A stretch of DNA of 37,091 nucleotides, from positions 1-37,091 of the forward strand of contig JASJBO010000063.1 in assembly GCA_030066475.1 (NCBI GenBank), given 5' to 3'. The translations under genes were made by a program, and so were the position numbers. How positions within the stretch are numbered: the stretch's first letter is position 1; the number at the start of each line of letters is the position of its first letter. Positions 15,685 through 27,784 of the stretch are shown piece by piece. Under the pieces are notes generated by a model. The model was not told where the DNA came from. It ran no database searches and saw nothing but the letters and a program-made list of their open reading frames with translations. The stretch comes from Myxococcota bacterium (GTDB lineage: Bacteria; Myxococcota_A; UBA9160; PR03).

Positions 15685-15717
15685 GTGGACTCCGCTCGCC
15701 TGCGGCTCACTGCGCGG
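15685..15717 (+). repeat. Half copy of the dispersed GACTTCGCTCGCC repeat (locus A)
   Basis: GTGGACTCCGCTCGCCTGCGG and the following GCTCACTGCGCGG match the 5' half of the repeat family; the hairpin and 3' box are missing. It fills nearly the whole 36-base gap between the convergent M20 and DUF3604 genes. Confidence 0.6.
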
Positions 15718-17952
15718 CTAGCGGGCCGCGAAGTCGACGTAGATCGGCGACGACCAGGCTCGCTCCTCGGTCTCCGCGAGGCACTCGTCGTCGGCGGGGC
15801 GTCCGAAGCAGGGGCGCGTGCGCACGCAGCGGCCGGTGGCGTCGCGCTGGCAGCCGAGCGGATCCGCGGCCACCGCGGGGCTCGGCGCCTCGATCGCCCG
15901 CACGTAGTAGGCGGCGTCGCGCCCGGCGCTGGCGAACTCCTCGTCGGTGAACGCGATGCGGCAGCCGGTCGGATCGGCCTCGCAGGGGAACACCTTCCAC
16001 GGGTCCTCGATCAGCGCGGCCGGGTCCTCGCCCGGCTGGTTCCGGGTGCGGACCCGCACGACCTCGATCCGTGTGATCGGGCGGCGTCGATCGGAGGGGT
16101 GGTAGCACTCGCCCTGGCAGAGGCGTTCGAGGCGGTCCGGCGCGAGTGCGCCCACCGCGTCGGCGGGGCAGCCCGGCTTCTGCTCGAACGAGCCGACGGC
16201 GCGCACCTGGAAGATCGGGCCAGTGGCGAGCTCGGCCTCGCCGCCCATCGGCAGCGGCCGGCCGCCGGGCGCGTTGAGCAGGTCGAACCAGAGCAGGATG
16301 CGCGGGCCGCTGGTGCCGTAGACCTCCTTGCGCTGCATCGCGTCCCAGATCGCATCGCGGTCGCGGCCCTCGGCGTGCACGGCCGCGAGGCCGCCGTTCA
16401 GGAAGAACGAGGCGCCGCGCTCGGTCTCGAACACCGCGAACGGGGGCAGCGTGGTCTTGATGTCGAAGGGGACGGGCTCGGCCGAGGGCGTGCGGTCGAC
16501 GCCTGCGCCGAGCGGCGTGTCGATGAAGTTGCCGAAGCGCTGCTCGGTGAACTCGGTGCGCGCCACCTCCTTGTAGCCGGTGCCGGGGCGCGCCGAGTGG
16601 TTGTCGCTGGCGGCGATGAAGCCGAAGCGGAAGCGCTGGAGCGCAGCGCCGGTGCCGGGCTTCGCGAGCGCCAGGATGTACTGCACGGAGCTGCGCGGCC
16701 GGTAGTTGAACGAGGGCTGGAAGCAGTCTCGGCACTGGCCCGAGTCCTGCCAGTCGCCCGGTCGGGCGCCCGGCACCACCAGGTGGCCGCCGTTGCGGTC
16801 GGCGTCGGCGTGGTACTGGCGCGCGCGGGCCGCGCGCTCCGCGCACTCGTCCGCCGCCTCGCCCTCCTGGAGGCAGCGCGCCTCGATGATCTCGCCGGCA
16901 CGCCAGCACGAGGGCAGGAACTCCTCGGAGGGCTCCGGGCACGAGCGGGTGCCGTCGTCGTTCAGGATCACCTCGCGGAACTCGCGAAACTCCTCGGAGT
17001 TGCCGTGGCCCGAGAACACCTCGATCAGGCGCTGGCGCTCCGGGTCGTGCATCTCCGGCGTGAGCTGCTTGTCCCAGGCCGAGCCCGGCGGCGTGTACAT
17101 GCCCCAGGTGGTGCCGTGCGGGATCACGGTGGACGCGATGCCCCAGTCGTCGAGCTTGGCGAACAGCTCGCGCGGCGTGGGAGCCGACTCGCGGCAGTCG
17201 AGCGGCAGGTCGCGTACCATCACGCCGTCCGGGCAGTCGCGCACGTCGACCAGCTCCGCCATGTAGCGGGCGAGGTCCAGCCCGCCGCCCTCGCGCGCGT
17301 ACAGCGCCATGGCCCCGGAGACCAGCGGGGAGGGGATCTGGTCCCGGACCTCGCCGAAGCCCGGCGGCAGCCCGGCGCTGATCGGGCGGGTGGGGATCTC
17401 GCCGTCCTCGAGGTCGCGCAGGATCACGTTCTTGTGTCCGTAGTGGTTGTCCGGCGTCGAGCCCACCTGGGTCCACTCCCAGCCGAGGTAGGCGACCGTG
17501 TCCGGATTGGCGGGGTCGCTCGCCACGGCGTTGCACTGGCGCATCGACTCGATCGTCTCGGACCAGCGGCGCGGGGTCAGCGTGACGGCGTGGTCGTTGA
17601 TCGACCAGAAGTCGAGGGCGGCGCAGTGGCGGGCGAAATCGCAGGCGTCGGCGATCGGGTGGGCGCCGTCGCCGCCCGCCATCGGCAGGCTCATCTGGAA
17701 GGCGTCGAACGAGAAGGTGCTGTGAACGTGGAGGTCGCCGAACAGGATCTGCTTGGGCCGCGCCACGCCGGCCTCGTCCGCGGCCTGCGCGATGCGCGCG
17801 GCGCGCTCCGCCACCACGGCCGCGGCGATCTCGCGCCCCTCGGCCTCACCGGCGTGCTGGCTCTCGACGAACCAGCCGCGCCCCGCGGCGTAGACCACGC
17901 CCAGCAGGGCGAGCAGCAGGACCACCAGGACCAGGAGAGCGCGGCGAAGCAT
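15718..17952 (-). CDS. DUF3604 domain protein, membrane-anchored, PHP-like
   Basis: 744 residues. An N-terminal hydrophobic anchor (LLVLVVLLLALLGVVYAAG, about 6-24) precedes the long DUF3604 domain. It starts at QILFGDLHVHSTFSFDAF (HxH at 75/77), then LDFWSINDHAVTL and YLGWEWTQVG, then FGFIAASDNHSARPGTGYKE and the conserved C-terminal RIEVVRVRTRN. The HxH and D-N-H arrangement resembles the metal site of PHP phosphoesterases, but the family is uncharacterised. Cysteine pairs (for example CRDC and CQGEC) suggest a disulfide-bonded periplasmic domain. Monocistronic, ending against repeat locus A. A hydrolase role is inference. Confidence 0.88.
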   Translation of the reverse strand: MLRRALLVLVVLLLALLGVVYAAGRGWFVESQHAGEAEGREIAAAVVAERAARIAQAADEAGVARPKQILFGDLHVHSTFSFDAFQMSLPMAGGDGAHPIADACDFARHCAALDFWSINDHAVTLTPRRWSETIESMRQCNAVASDPANPDTVAYLGWEWTQVGSTPDNHYGHKNVILRDLEDGEIPTRPISAGLPPGFGEVRDQIPSPLVSGAMALYAREGGGLDLARYMAELVDVRDCPDGVMVRDLPLDCRESAPTPRELFAKLDDWGIASTVIPHGTTWGMYTPPGSAWDKQLTPEMHDPERQRLIEVFSGHGNSEEFREFREVILNDDGTRSCPEPSEEFLPSCWRAGEIIEARCLQEGEAADECAERAARARQYHADADRNGGHLVVPGARPGDWQDSGQCRDCFQPSFNYRPRSSVQYILALAKPGTGAALQRFRFGFIAASDNHSARPGTGYKEVARTEFTEQRFGNFIDTPLGAGVDRTPSAEPVPFDIKTTLPPFAVFETERGASFFLNGGLAAVHAEGRDRDAIWDAMQRKEVYGTSGPRILLWFDLLNAPGGRPLPMGGEAELATGPIFQVRAVGSFEQKPGCPADAVGALAPDRLERLCQGECYHPSDRRRPITRIEVVRVRTRNQPGEDPAALIEDPWKVFPCEADPTGCRIAFTDEEFASAGRDAAYYVRAIEAPSPAVAADPLGCQRDATGRCVRTRPCFGRPADDECLAETEERAWSSPIYVDFAAR

Positions 17953-18024
17953 CGGGGGTTCCTCCCGAGCGCGGTTCTAACACGCTCGGGCCGGTCGCGC
18001 CGCACCGCTGGTGACTCCTGGTCG

Positions 18025-18048
18025 CGAGCCCGACCGGCAGCGGGCTCG
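18025..18048. repeat. Left palindrome flanking the RAYT gene
   Basis: CGAGCCCG (18025-18032) and CGGGCTCG (18041-18048) form a perfect 8-bp stem with an 8-base loop. The GGGCTCG/CGAGCCC core recurs in the palindrome on the other side of the transposase gene (19063-19076). It is a candidate REP element or transposon end. It lies in the 381-base gap 17953-18333, which otherwise holds a G-rich tract, an inverted repeat and no gene. Confidence 0.5.
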
Positions 18049-18165
18049 GATCGGAGAGGTGAGGTGAAGTCCGGACATCGAAGAGCCCTCGGAGCGGCCA
18101 GGAGGGACGCTCGGCGAGCGAGGCGGGTCGGTCCGTGCCCGGCGTGGGGCGGGAAGAGGGCTTCA

Positions 18166-18186
18166 GGGAGGGTGGTGGGCTGGGGG
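18166..18186 (+). other. Potential G-quadruplex motif upstream of RAYT
   Basis: Four G-runs GGG-A-GGG-TGGT-GGG-CT-GGGGG with short loops fit the canonical G4 pattern on the plus strand. The surrounding 60 bases are also G-rich. A few bases on (18222-18231) is GCGCTTGCGG, matching the 3' box of the dispersed repeats. Confidence 0.4.
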
Positions 18187-18297
18187 TCGGGTGGTTCGCA
18201 CGGGGTGGGCGTGGGGCGCGTGCGCTTGCGGCGTTGAGGAGCGGTGCTCGGAGCGGGCGCGTGCGGGTGGCGGGTCGAGGGCAGCGAGGAGTTGCTC

Positions 18298-18313
18298 CGA
18301 ATCGTTCGATTCG
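18298..18313. promoter_or_regulatory. Inverted repeat at start of AT-rich RAYT leader
   Basis: CGAATCG-TT-CGATTCG, 7-bp arms. It opens a strikingly AT-rich stretch (about 18298-18360) in an otherwise 70% GC sequence. The drop in GC and the following CATACATAGCACTATT suggest a promoter with an operator just before the GTG at 18334. Confidence 0.4.
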
Positions 18314-18333
18314 ACATACATAGCACTATTCAA

Positions 18334-19038
18334 GTGACCATACAGATCTCCTTTCACGACCATCGCAAGCGCGTCCGCAACGGACATGGCGGACCCCGGC
18401 CGGGGGCCGGGCGGCCGGTCGTGCGGAGGCGCGGGACCGTCCACCACGTGCGACGCGCCGGGGTGCCCAAGGGGTGCCCCGCGCACGTGACGGTTCGAGT
18501 TCGCGAGGAGATCCCCTCCCTGCGCACGCGGCGCTTCGTCGCCGACTTCCGAGCCTCGCTCCGCCAGGCCTGCGAGCGTGGCGAGTTCCGCGTGGCGCAC
18601 TACTCGGTGCAGCGCGATCACGTCCACCTGATCGTCGAGGCCGCCGGAAAGCACGCACTGGGTCGGGGGATGAAGTCGATCTCGGCGCGTCTGGCTCGGG
18701 CGGTGAACCGGGTATTCGGGCGCAGGGGGCAGGTGCTGGACGGGCGCTATCACCTGCGCCTGCTGAGCACGCCGCGCGAGGTGCGGAATGCGCTGGCGTA
18801 CGTGCTCTTGAATGCGCGCCAGCACTGGCGGGAGCGGCGGGGGGAGGCGCCGCCGGTGAGGCTCGACGAGGCGTCTTCGGGGCGGTGGTTCCACGGGTGG
18901 AAGCGGCGGGTGCCGGGGCCGAGGACGTCTGGTTTGCGGGAGGTGGCGGTTCCGCGGAGTTGGTTGCTGCGTAGCGGCTGGCGCCGCTACGGGCTGGTCG
19001 ATCCCGCGGAGGTGCCTGGCGGGTTCTCCAGGCGCTGA
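18334..19038 (+). CDS. REP-associated tyrosine transposase (RAYT, IS200-like Y1 HUH)
   Basis: 234 residues from GTG 18334; the frame stays open to GTG 18244, but that would place the AT-rich promoter-like stretch inside the gene. The body shows GGPRPGAGRP, PAHVTVRVR, VAHYSVQRDHVHLIVEA with the HUH motif (H96, H98), RYHLRLLSTPREVRNALAYVLLNARQHW with Y156 at the likely catalytic position, and the family-typical end LVDPAEVPGG. Such proteins nick and rejoin single-stranded REP/BIME hairpins and are usually single copy and domesticated, lacking IS ends. It appears intact. Related palindromes flank it at 18025 and 19063, and structured repeats occur at five other loci in the window. Confidence 0.85.
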   Translation: MTIQISFHDHRKRVRNGHGGPRPGAGRPVVRRRGTVHHVRRAGVPKGCPAHVTVRVREEIPSLRTRRFVADFRASLRQACERGEFRVAHYSVQRDHVHLIVEAAGKHALGRGMKSISARLARAVNRVFGRRGQVLDGRYHLRLLSTPREVRNALAYVLLNARQHWRERRGEAPPVRLDEASSGRWFHGWKRRVPGPRTSGLREVAVPRSWLLRSGWRRYGLVDPAEVPGGFSRR

Positions 19039-19055
19039 ACTCGTTCGGGATCCGG

Positions 19056-19235
19056 TCAGTGCGGGCTCGCGAGCCCAGCGAGCCGAGCGGCCAAGGGCCG
19101 GATGGCACGGATCACCGGGGCGACGATGAACGCGAACGGGATCCAGGCCGGCAGGTAGAAGAGCGTCACGAGTCCGCCGCTGAACGAGCTGGCCCAGCCG
19201 GCGCCCCAGGCGCGCTCGCGCCGCGACGTCGTCAC
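19056..19235 (-). CDS. Small single-TM membrane protein
   Basis: 59 residues starting at GTG 19235, two bases after the thioesterase stop. A basic start (MTTSRRERAWGAG) precedes a hydrophobic span LVTLFYLPAWIPFAFIVAPV and a basic end. Family unknown. The close spacing makes it the last gene of a gloB-thioesterase-membrane protein operon. The palindrome 19063-19076 lies within its last codons. No Shine-Dalgarno is obvious, so translation is likely coupled if real. Confidence 0.5.
   Translation of the reverse strand: MTTSRRERAWGAGWASSFSGGLVTLFYLPAWIPFAFIVAPVIRAIRPLAARLAGLASPH
19063..19076. repeat. Right palindrome flanking the RAYT gene
   Basis: GGGCTCGCGAGCCC is a perfect 14-base palindrome 25 bases past the RAYT stop. 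It shares the GGGCTCG half with the hairpin at 18025-18048. It may be a REP-like element, or a terminator without a T-run. Confidence 0.5.
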
Positions 19236-19237
19236 GC

Positions 19238-19675
19238 TCAGCCGGGGAGCAGGGCGCTCAGCTTGGCGCGCTGCTCGGGCGGGAAGCGGGTGGGGCGTCC
19301 GTCGTGGTCCACCAGCGCGTGCTCGGTGTGGCCGCTCGCGATCCGCTCGTCGCCGCGCAGGATCTCGTAGGCCATGCGCAGCGAGGCGCCGCGCACCGCC
19401 TCGAGCCAGGTGGTGATGGTGAGCACGTCGTCGAAGGCGGCGCTGCGGTGGTAGCGGACCTCCACCGAGGTGGTGGCGAAGTGGAAGGCGTCCGCGACGT
19501 ACTCGCGGTAGGGCCGGTCGTGCTCGTCCATCCACACGACGCGGGCCAGCTCGAGGTAGCGCACGTAATTCGCGTGATGGACGATACCCATCGCGTCGGT
19601 CTCGAAGAAGGCGACGCGGTGGGCCAGCGAGCTGGCGGCCGCGCCCGCCGGGCGCTCGAGGGCCGGGCGCGCCAC
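19238..19675 (-). CDS. 4-hydroxybenzoyl-CoA thioesterase family acyl-CoA thioesterase (YbgC-like)
   Basis: 145 residues, hotdog fold. The active-site block FFETDAMGIVHHANYVRYLE (D27 in DAMGIVHH) is the YbgC/4HBT signature, followed by VEVRYHRSAAFDDVLTI and a C-terminal EHALVDHDGRPTRFP. It hydrolyses acyl-CoA or acyl-ACP thioesters in the cytoplasm; the preferred chain is not deducible. It starts at a GTG four bases after the gloB stop, without its own clear Shine-Dalgarno. YbgC itself is usually beside tolQ, but here the partner is gloB. Confidence 0.92.
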   Translation of the reverse strand: MARPALERPAGAAASSLAHRVAFFETDAMGIVHHANYVRYLELARVVWMDEHDRPYREYVADAFHFATTSVEVRYHRSAAFDDVLTITTWLEAVRGASLRMAYEILRGDERIASGHTEHALVDHDGRPTRFPPEQRAKLSALLPG

Positions 19676-19679
19676 GGGC

Positions 19680-20435
19680 TCAGAAGGAGTCCTTGAGCGC
19701 GCGGCGGCGGCCCAGCTCGTCGGCGTCCGCGGCGCGCAGGAACGGGTTGATGGCGCGTTCCTCGCCGATCGTGGTCGGCACGGTCATCTCGTCCGGGGTG
19801 GCGTCGTGCCAGTCGGCGGCCGCGCGCGCCCGCACCGCGCGCACGTGCTCGAGCTTGGTCCGCACCGTCTCGTTGTCGGGCTCGACGTGCGCCGCGAACA
19901 CCAGGTTCGACTCGGTGTACTCGTGGCCGCAGAACACCCGGACGCTGTCGGGCAGCGCGCCGAGCTTCTGCATCGCCTCGAACATCATGCCGGGATCGCC
20001 CTCGAACAGCCGCCCGCAGCCCGCCGCGAACAGCGTGTCGCCGCAGAAGACCGCGTCGGCGTCCTGGAACACGTAGGCGATGTGGCCGCGCGTGTGGGCG
20101 GGGATGAACAGGACGTGCGCCTGCTGGTTGCCGACCGCGACCCGGTCGCCCTCCTCGAGGCCGGTCGTGAAGCCCGGCAGGCGGTTGGCGTCGGAGGCGT
20201 GCCCGAGCACGGGCGCGTCGTAGCGCTTCGCCAGCTCGGGGTTGGCCATCGAGTGGTCGGGGTGGTGGTGCGTCGAGAGGATCTGGCGCACGCGGGCGCC
20301 CGTCTCCTCGACCCGCCTCACGACCGGATCGACCTCGGGTGCATCGACCACGGCGGCGTCGCCGGTCTCGTCGCAGATCAGGAGGTAGGTGTAGTTGTCG
20401 CGCCAGGTGGGGATGCGTTCGACACGGAGTCCCAT
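19680..20435 (-). CDS. gloB: Hydroxyacylglutathione hydrolase (glyoxalase II)
   Basis: 251 residues. Motifs: NYTYLLI, STHHHPDHSMAN (binuclear metal HxHxDH), IPAHTRGHIAYVF, FCGDTLFAAGCGRLFEG, FCGHEYTESNL and the C-terminal ERAINPFLRA characteristic of true GloB rather than generic MBL proteins. It hydrolyses S-D-lactoylglutathione to glutathione and D-lactate. After the HxHxDH, GG is replaced by SM (DHSMAN), a minor departure. It is first in an operon with the thioesterase. Repeat locus B lies directly upstream. Confidence 0.95.
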   Translation of the reverse strand: MGLRVERIPTWRDNYTYLLICDETGDAAVVDAPEVDPVVRRVEETGARVRQILSTHHHPDHSMANPELAKRYDAPVLGHASDANRLPGFTTGLEEGDRVAVGNQQAHVLFIPAHTRGHIAYVFQDADAVFCGDTLFAAGCGRLFEGDPGMMFEAMQKLGALPDSVRVFCGHEYTESNLVFAAHVEPDNETVRTKLEHVRAVRARAAADWHDATPDEMTVPTTIGEERAINPFLRAADADELGRRRALKDSF

Positions 20436-20466
20436 GACGGTGAGCCTAGCTCAGAGGAGGGCCAAC

Positions 20467-20637
20467 TGATGGACTTCGCTCGCCTGCGGCTCGCTGCGCG
20501 CGCCGCCGGAGGAACCGGCGGCGCTTGCGGGGGTGCCCGCATGGGAGCTCGGTGCTGGCGCGGGCGCGTCTTGATTGACTTCGCTCGCCTGCGGCTCGCT
20601 GCGCGCGCCACCGGAGGAACCGGCGGCGCTTGCGGGG
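20467..20637 (+). repeat. Two repeat units of the GACTTCGCTCGCC family (locus B)
   Basis: Units at 20467-20532 and 20574-20637, period 105. Each has the core GACTTCGCTCGCCTGCGG then CTCGCTGCGCGCGCC, a hairpin and the GGCGCTTGCGG box. In unit 1 the hairpin is a perfect 9-bp stem, CGCCGCCGG (20501-20509) with CCGGCGGCG (20515-20523). Unit 2 has one mismatch. The locus lies just downstream of galK and upstream of gloB, both minus strand. A plus-strand reading frame gives MDFARLRLAARA then a Gly/Cys-rich tail. Confidence 0.75.
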
Positions 20638-20644
20638 CCGGCTG

Positions 20645-21829
20645 CTAGTTGGGGGCCAGCGGGCCGGCGCCGTCGGCTGGCCGAACGGTCAGGATCGGGG
20701 GGGCGCGGTCGTAGCGGGCGGCGAACTCGCGGCGGATCGCGCTCGACACGGCGTCGGCGCGGGCGGGGTCGACGAGGTGCAGCGTGCAGCCGCCGAAGCC
20801 GGCGCCGGTGAGGCGCGAGCCGTAGCAGCCGTCGGTGGCGTCGGCGATCTCGCAGAGCGCGTCGAGCTCGGGGCGGCTCACCTCGAAGTCGTCGCGCAGG
20901 CTGCGCTGGCCCTCGCGCAGCAGCGCTCCGACCCGCGCCAGGTCCCCCGTGGCGACGGCCGCGCACACCCCGTCGACGCGCTCGCTCTCGCTGAGCACGT
21001 GGCGTGCGCGCCGGAACAGCACCGGCTCGAGCGCGGCCTCGAGCTCCGGCAACCGGTCGATCGGGACGTCGCGCCAGGCGCGCCCCCCGGGTGGAGCCAG
21101 CCCCGCAGCGCGCGCCTTCGACAGGCCCGTCTCGCACTCCTGGCGCCGGCGCCCGTAATCGCCCCCGGCGAGCTGCCGGCGCACCCCCGAATCGGCGATC
21201 AGCAGCCGCATGCGGTCGCCGGGCAGCGGCACGTGGCGCGTCGAGTCGTCCCGGCAGTCGATGCGCAGCGCGTGGTCGGCGCGGCCGAGGGCGCTCGCGA
21301 GCTGGTCCATGCGCCCGCAGGGAACGCCCACGAACTCGGACTCGGCGCGGTGGGCGAGCCGCGCCCGGTCGTGCCCGCTGAGCGGAGCGCCGGCGGCGGC
21401 GCCCAGCAGGGTCGCGATCGCCACCTGGAGCGACGCCGAGCTCGAGAGACCGGATTCGCGCGGCAGATCGCTCGCGATCGCCACGTCGAGGCCCACGACC
21501 GGCAGCCCCTCGGCCTGGAACGCCATCACCACGCCCTGCACGTAGTCGAGCCAGCCCTGTCCCGGCTGCGGGTCGCCCAACACGAGCTCGCCGGTGCTCT
21601 CGAGCGAGGTCGAGTGCACGCGCATCCGGCCGTCCTCGCGGCGGGCGGCCACCACCACCGTGCCGCGGTCGATCGCGCAGGGCAGCACCAGGCCCTCGTT
21701 GTAGTCGGTGTGCTCGCCGATCAGGTTGACGCGCCCGGGCGCGTGGGCCGCCCAGGCCGGCGCCCGGCCCAGCTCCTCGCGCAGGGCGCGCCGCGCGCGC
21801 TCCAACACCGGCTCCCCCCCGCTCGGCAT
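20645..21829 (-). CDS. galK: Galactokinase
   Basis: 394 residues, GHMP kinase. The galactokinase signature APGRVNLIGEHTDYNEG (30-45), the ATP-binding GLSSSASLQVA (127-137), catalytic D175 in GRMDQLASALG and the C-terminal GAGFGGCTLHLV are all present. It phosphorylates galactose with ATP to galactose-1-phosphate (Leloir pathway). No galT or galE lies beside it. Its start at 21829 faces the HtrA gene across a 199-base divergent gap. Arg-rich composition matches neighbours. Repeat locus B follows its stop. Confidence 0.95.
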   Translation of the reverse strand: MPSGGEPVLERARRALREELGRAPAWAAHAPGRVNLIGEHTDYNEGLVLPCAIDRGTVVVAARREDGRMRVHSTSLESTGELVLGDPQPGQGWLDYVQGVVMAFQAEGLPVVGLDVAIASDLPRESGLSSSASLQVAIATLLGAAAGAPLSGHDRARLAHRAESEFVGVPCGRMDQLASALGRADHALRIDCRDDSTRHVPLPGDRMRLLIADSGVRRQLAGGDYGRRRQECETGLSKARAAGLAPPGGRAWRDVPIDRLPELEAALEPVLFRRARHVLSESERVDGVCAAVATGDLARVGALLREGQRSLRDDFEVSRPELDALCEIADATDGCYGSRLTGAGFGGCTLHLVDPARADAVSSAIRREFAARYDRAPPILTVRPADGAGPLAPN

Positions 21830-21937
21830 GCGGCGCAGCCTACCGAACTCCCCGCCGTTGCCGCCCTGTCGAGCGGGCTCTACGTTGCGGAGGTCGGTCC
21901 CTGCCGGCAGCGAGGCACCCGTTGGACACCAGCCGTC

Positions 21938-21959
21938 GAATCGCCCGAAGCGTCGATTC
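21938..21959. promoter_or_regulatory. Inverted repeat in galK/htrA divergent region
   Basis: GAATCG (21938-21943) and CGATTC (21954-21959), 10-base spacer. It lies just upstream of a TCGAATAAAT stretch (about 21975-21984), the most AT-rich point of the 199-base gap and a plausible -10 region for the protease gene. A CTGCCGGCAG palindrome is at 21901-21910. No known heat-shock operator (CIRCE) is seen. Confidence 0.35.
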
Positions 21960-22028
21960 CGCCGCAGATCGTCTCGAATAAATGGGGGCCGGCTCGCGTC
22001 TTCGGACCTGCGTGTCCACGGAAGGGTG

Positions 22029-23375
<1,347 letters not shown>

Positions 23376-23424
23376 TCCGCACGGTCTCCCCGACGAACGA
23401 ACGACCGAAGAAGGAATCCAACGT

Positions 23425-24957
23425 ATGACCCGCACCTCGACCGTGCTGCTCTCCTCCGTCGCGCTCGCGGCGCTGCTCGTCGTCTCGGGCGCGCTCGACG
23501 TGCGCATCCAGTGGGGCGACAACCAGGCGCGCGCGATCGACCTGTTCGGCGGCGACGACGACGAAGAGGAGACCCCGCCCGCCGCCAGCGGCGAGTCGTT
23601 CTGGAACGAGAGCGAGGGCGGAGCGCCGCTCGCCGAGGTTCCCGCCCGCTCGTCGTTCGCCGACCTGGCCGAGCGCGTCTCCCCGTCCGTCGTGAACATC
23701 CGGACCTCCAAGAAGGTGCAGCAGGGCCAGGGCCAGATGCGCGTGCCCCCGCCCTTCGAGCCCTTCTTCGGCAACCCCTTCGAGGAGTTCTTCGGCGGGC
23801 GCCGCGAGTTCAAGGTGCCGAGCCTGGGCAGCGGCTTCGTGATCTCGGAAGAGGGCTACATCGTCACCAACAACCACGTGGTCGAGGACGTCGACGAGAT
23901 CGAGGTGGTGTTCGAGGACGGCACCGAGCTCGAGGCGAAGATCGTGGGCCGCGATCCCGCCACGGACATCGCGCTGATCCAGGTGGAGCCCGAGCAGTCC
24001 CTGACCCCGCTGCCGCTCGGCGACTCCAGCTCGATGCGCCCCGGCGACTGGGTGATCGCGATCGGCAACCCGTTCGGGCTGGAGCACACCGTGACCGCGG
24101 GCATCGTCTCGGCGCTGCACCGCCGCAACATCGGTGCCGGGCGCTACGAGGACTTCATCCAGACCGACGCCGCGATCAACCCCGGCAACTCGGGCGGACC
24201 GCTCATCAACCTGGCCGGCGAGGTGGTCGGCATCAACACCGCGATCAACCCGCGCGCCAACACGATCGGGTTCGCGGTGCCGGTGAACATGGCCAAGGAG
24301 ATCCTGCCGCAGCTGCGCACGGCGGGCTTCGTGACGCGCGGCTGGCTCGGCGTCGTGATCCAGCGCATCACGCCCGACCTGCAGGAGGCGCTCGAGCTCG
24401 ACGACGCCGGCGGCGCGCTGGTGTCGCGCGTCGACCCCAAGGGCCCCGCCGCCGACGCGGGCATCGAGCGCGGCGACGTGATCGTGCGCTTCGACGACAA
24501 GAAGGTCGGCGAGATGGAGGAGCTGCCGCGCCTGGTGGCCGCCAAGCCGCCGGGCTCGAAGGCGAAGGTCGTCGTGGTCCGCGACGGCAAGGAGAAGAGC
24601 TTCACGGTGGCGCTCGGCACCCTCGAGGAGGGCGAGCGGGTCGCCCGGGCCGACAAGCCCGGCGGGGGCGGCGCCTCCGCGTTCGGCCTGTCGGTGCAGG
24701 AGCTCACCGACGAGCTGGCCGAGCAGCTCGACGTGCAGGGCGAGCAGGGCGTGGTGGTCACTCAGGTCGAGCCCGGCAGCCCGGGCGCCGAGGCGGGCCT
24801 GCGCCGCGGCGACGTCGTCCTGGAGGTGAACCACGAGCCCGTCGCGAGCCCGAGCGCCTTCGCCAACGCGCTCGAGGACCGCGACAAGGCGCTGCTGCTG
24901 GTGCGGCGCGGCGAGGCCACGATCTTCGTCGCCGTGAAGCGCGCAGACGAGGACTAG
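23425..24957 (+). CDS. Periplasmic HtrA/Deg serine protease (second copy)
   Basis: 510 residues. An N-terminal membrane segment ([19 protein letters not shown]) is followed by an acidic linker (about 39-75, GGDDDEEET). The protease triad is H151 (TNNHVV), D181 (ATDIALI) and S256 (NPGNSGGPL). Two C-terminal PDZ domains (about 297-390 and 400-510) are separated by a glycine-rich linker (KPGGGGAS). It keeps the full DegP/DegQ layout and probably forms oligomers that process unfolded outer-membrane proteins. GAAGGA lies before the ATG. Lower similarity to the first copy outside the core suggests an old duplication with divided roles. Confidence 0.95.
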   Translation: MTRTSTVLLSSVALAALLVVSGALDVRIQWGDNQARAIDLFGGDDDEEETPPAASGESFWNESEGGAPLAEVPARSSFADLAERVSPSVVNIRTSKKVQQGQGQMRVPPPFEPFFGNPFEEFFGGRREFKVPSLGSGFVISEEGYIVTNNHVVEDVDEIEVVFEDGTELEAKIVGRDPATDIALIQVEPEQSLTPLPLGDSSSMRPGDWVIAIGNPFGLEHTVTAGIVSALHRRNIGAGRYEDFIQTDAAINPGNSGGPLINLAGEVVGINTAINPRANTIGFAVPVNMAKEILPQLRTAGFVTRGWLGVVIQRITPDLQEALELDDAGGALVSRVDPKGPAADAGIERGDVIVRFDDKKVGEMEELPRLVAAKPPGSKAKVVVVRDGKEKSFTVALGTLEEGERVARADKPGGGGASAFGLSVQELTDELAEQLDVQGEQGVVVTQVEPGSPGAEAGLRRGDVVLEVNHEPVASPSAFANALEDRDKALLLVRRGEATIFVAVKRADED

Positions 24958-24968
24958 GAGCCCGCGCG

Positions 24969-25033
24969 GCAGAAGCACCCTGCAAGCGCCCGGAGGGCGC
25001 GCGCAGTGAGGCGCAGCCGAACGAAGTCCATCA
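24969..25033 (-). repeat. Repeat unit of the GACTTCGCTCGCC family (locus D)
   Basis: On the minus strand: TGATGGACTTCGTTCGGC, then CTCACTGCGCGC, the hairpin GCGCCC-loop-GGGCGC (24986-25000) and the GGCGCTTGC-type box. It lies 11 bases downstream of the second HtrA stop, before clpB. The CAGAAGC sequence beyond the box is shared with locus E, so these two are the closest relatives. Confidence 0.7.
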
Positions 25034-25036
25034 GCT

Positions 25037-25054
25037 GGCCCCGGGGGAGGGGCC
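25037..25054. terminator. G/C hairpin between htrA and clpB
   Basis: GGCCCC (25037-25042) and GGGGCC (25049-25054), 6-base loop. It stands next to repeat locus D and may end the protease transcript. TTGCCG (25068) and TAGGGT (25090), spaced 16, form a weak promoter guess for clpB. Confidence 0.3.
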
Positions 25055-25103
25055 CCTGCCCTTCCCCTTGCCGGAGCCCGGCGCGTGCTTAGGGTTCCCG
25101 GCC

Positions 25104-27695
<2,592 letters not shown>

Positions 27696-27720
27696 GGCTA
27701 GCTGCTAGCAGCCTGCGAAG

Positions 27721-27784
27721 CAGAAGCCCATTGCAAGCGCCCGGAGGGCGCGCGCAGCGAGCCGAAGGCGAGCGAAGTCCATCA
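27721..27784 (-). repeat. Repeat unit of the GACTTCGCTCGCC family (locus E)
   Basis: Minus-strand unit: TGATGGACTTCGCTCGCC, TTCGGCTCGCTGCGCGC, the hairpin GCGCCC (27737-27742)/GGGCGC (27746-27751) and the 3' box. It lies between the convergent clpB and trpS genes, and the trpS TGA is the first triplet of the repeat. In frame it reads [19 protein letters not shown], then FCFAGC and a stop. Confidence 0.75.

Noticed and set aside
15685..18237. Very long open frame on the plus strand opposite the DUF3604 gene
   Set aside because: Its protein is Arg/Ala/Gly/His-rich low complexity with no domain, while the minus strand encodes a coherent DUF3604 protein. Such frames arise from high GC at third positions.
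18244..18333. Longer N terminus for the RAYT from GTG 18244
   Set aside because: The added 30 residues match no family pattern and overlap the AT-rich promoter-like stretch and the dyad.
25068..25095. Heat-shock (sigma-32) promoter for clpB
   Set aside because: No CTTGAA or CCCCAT-type boxes; only a weak TTGCCG/TAGGGT pair is seen, not enough for a separate call.
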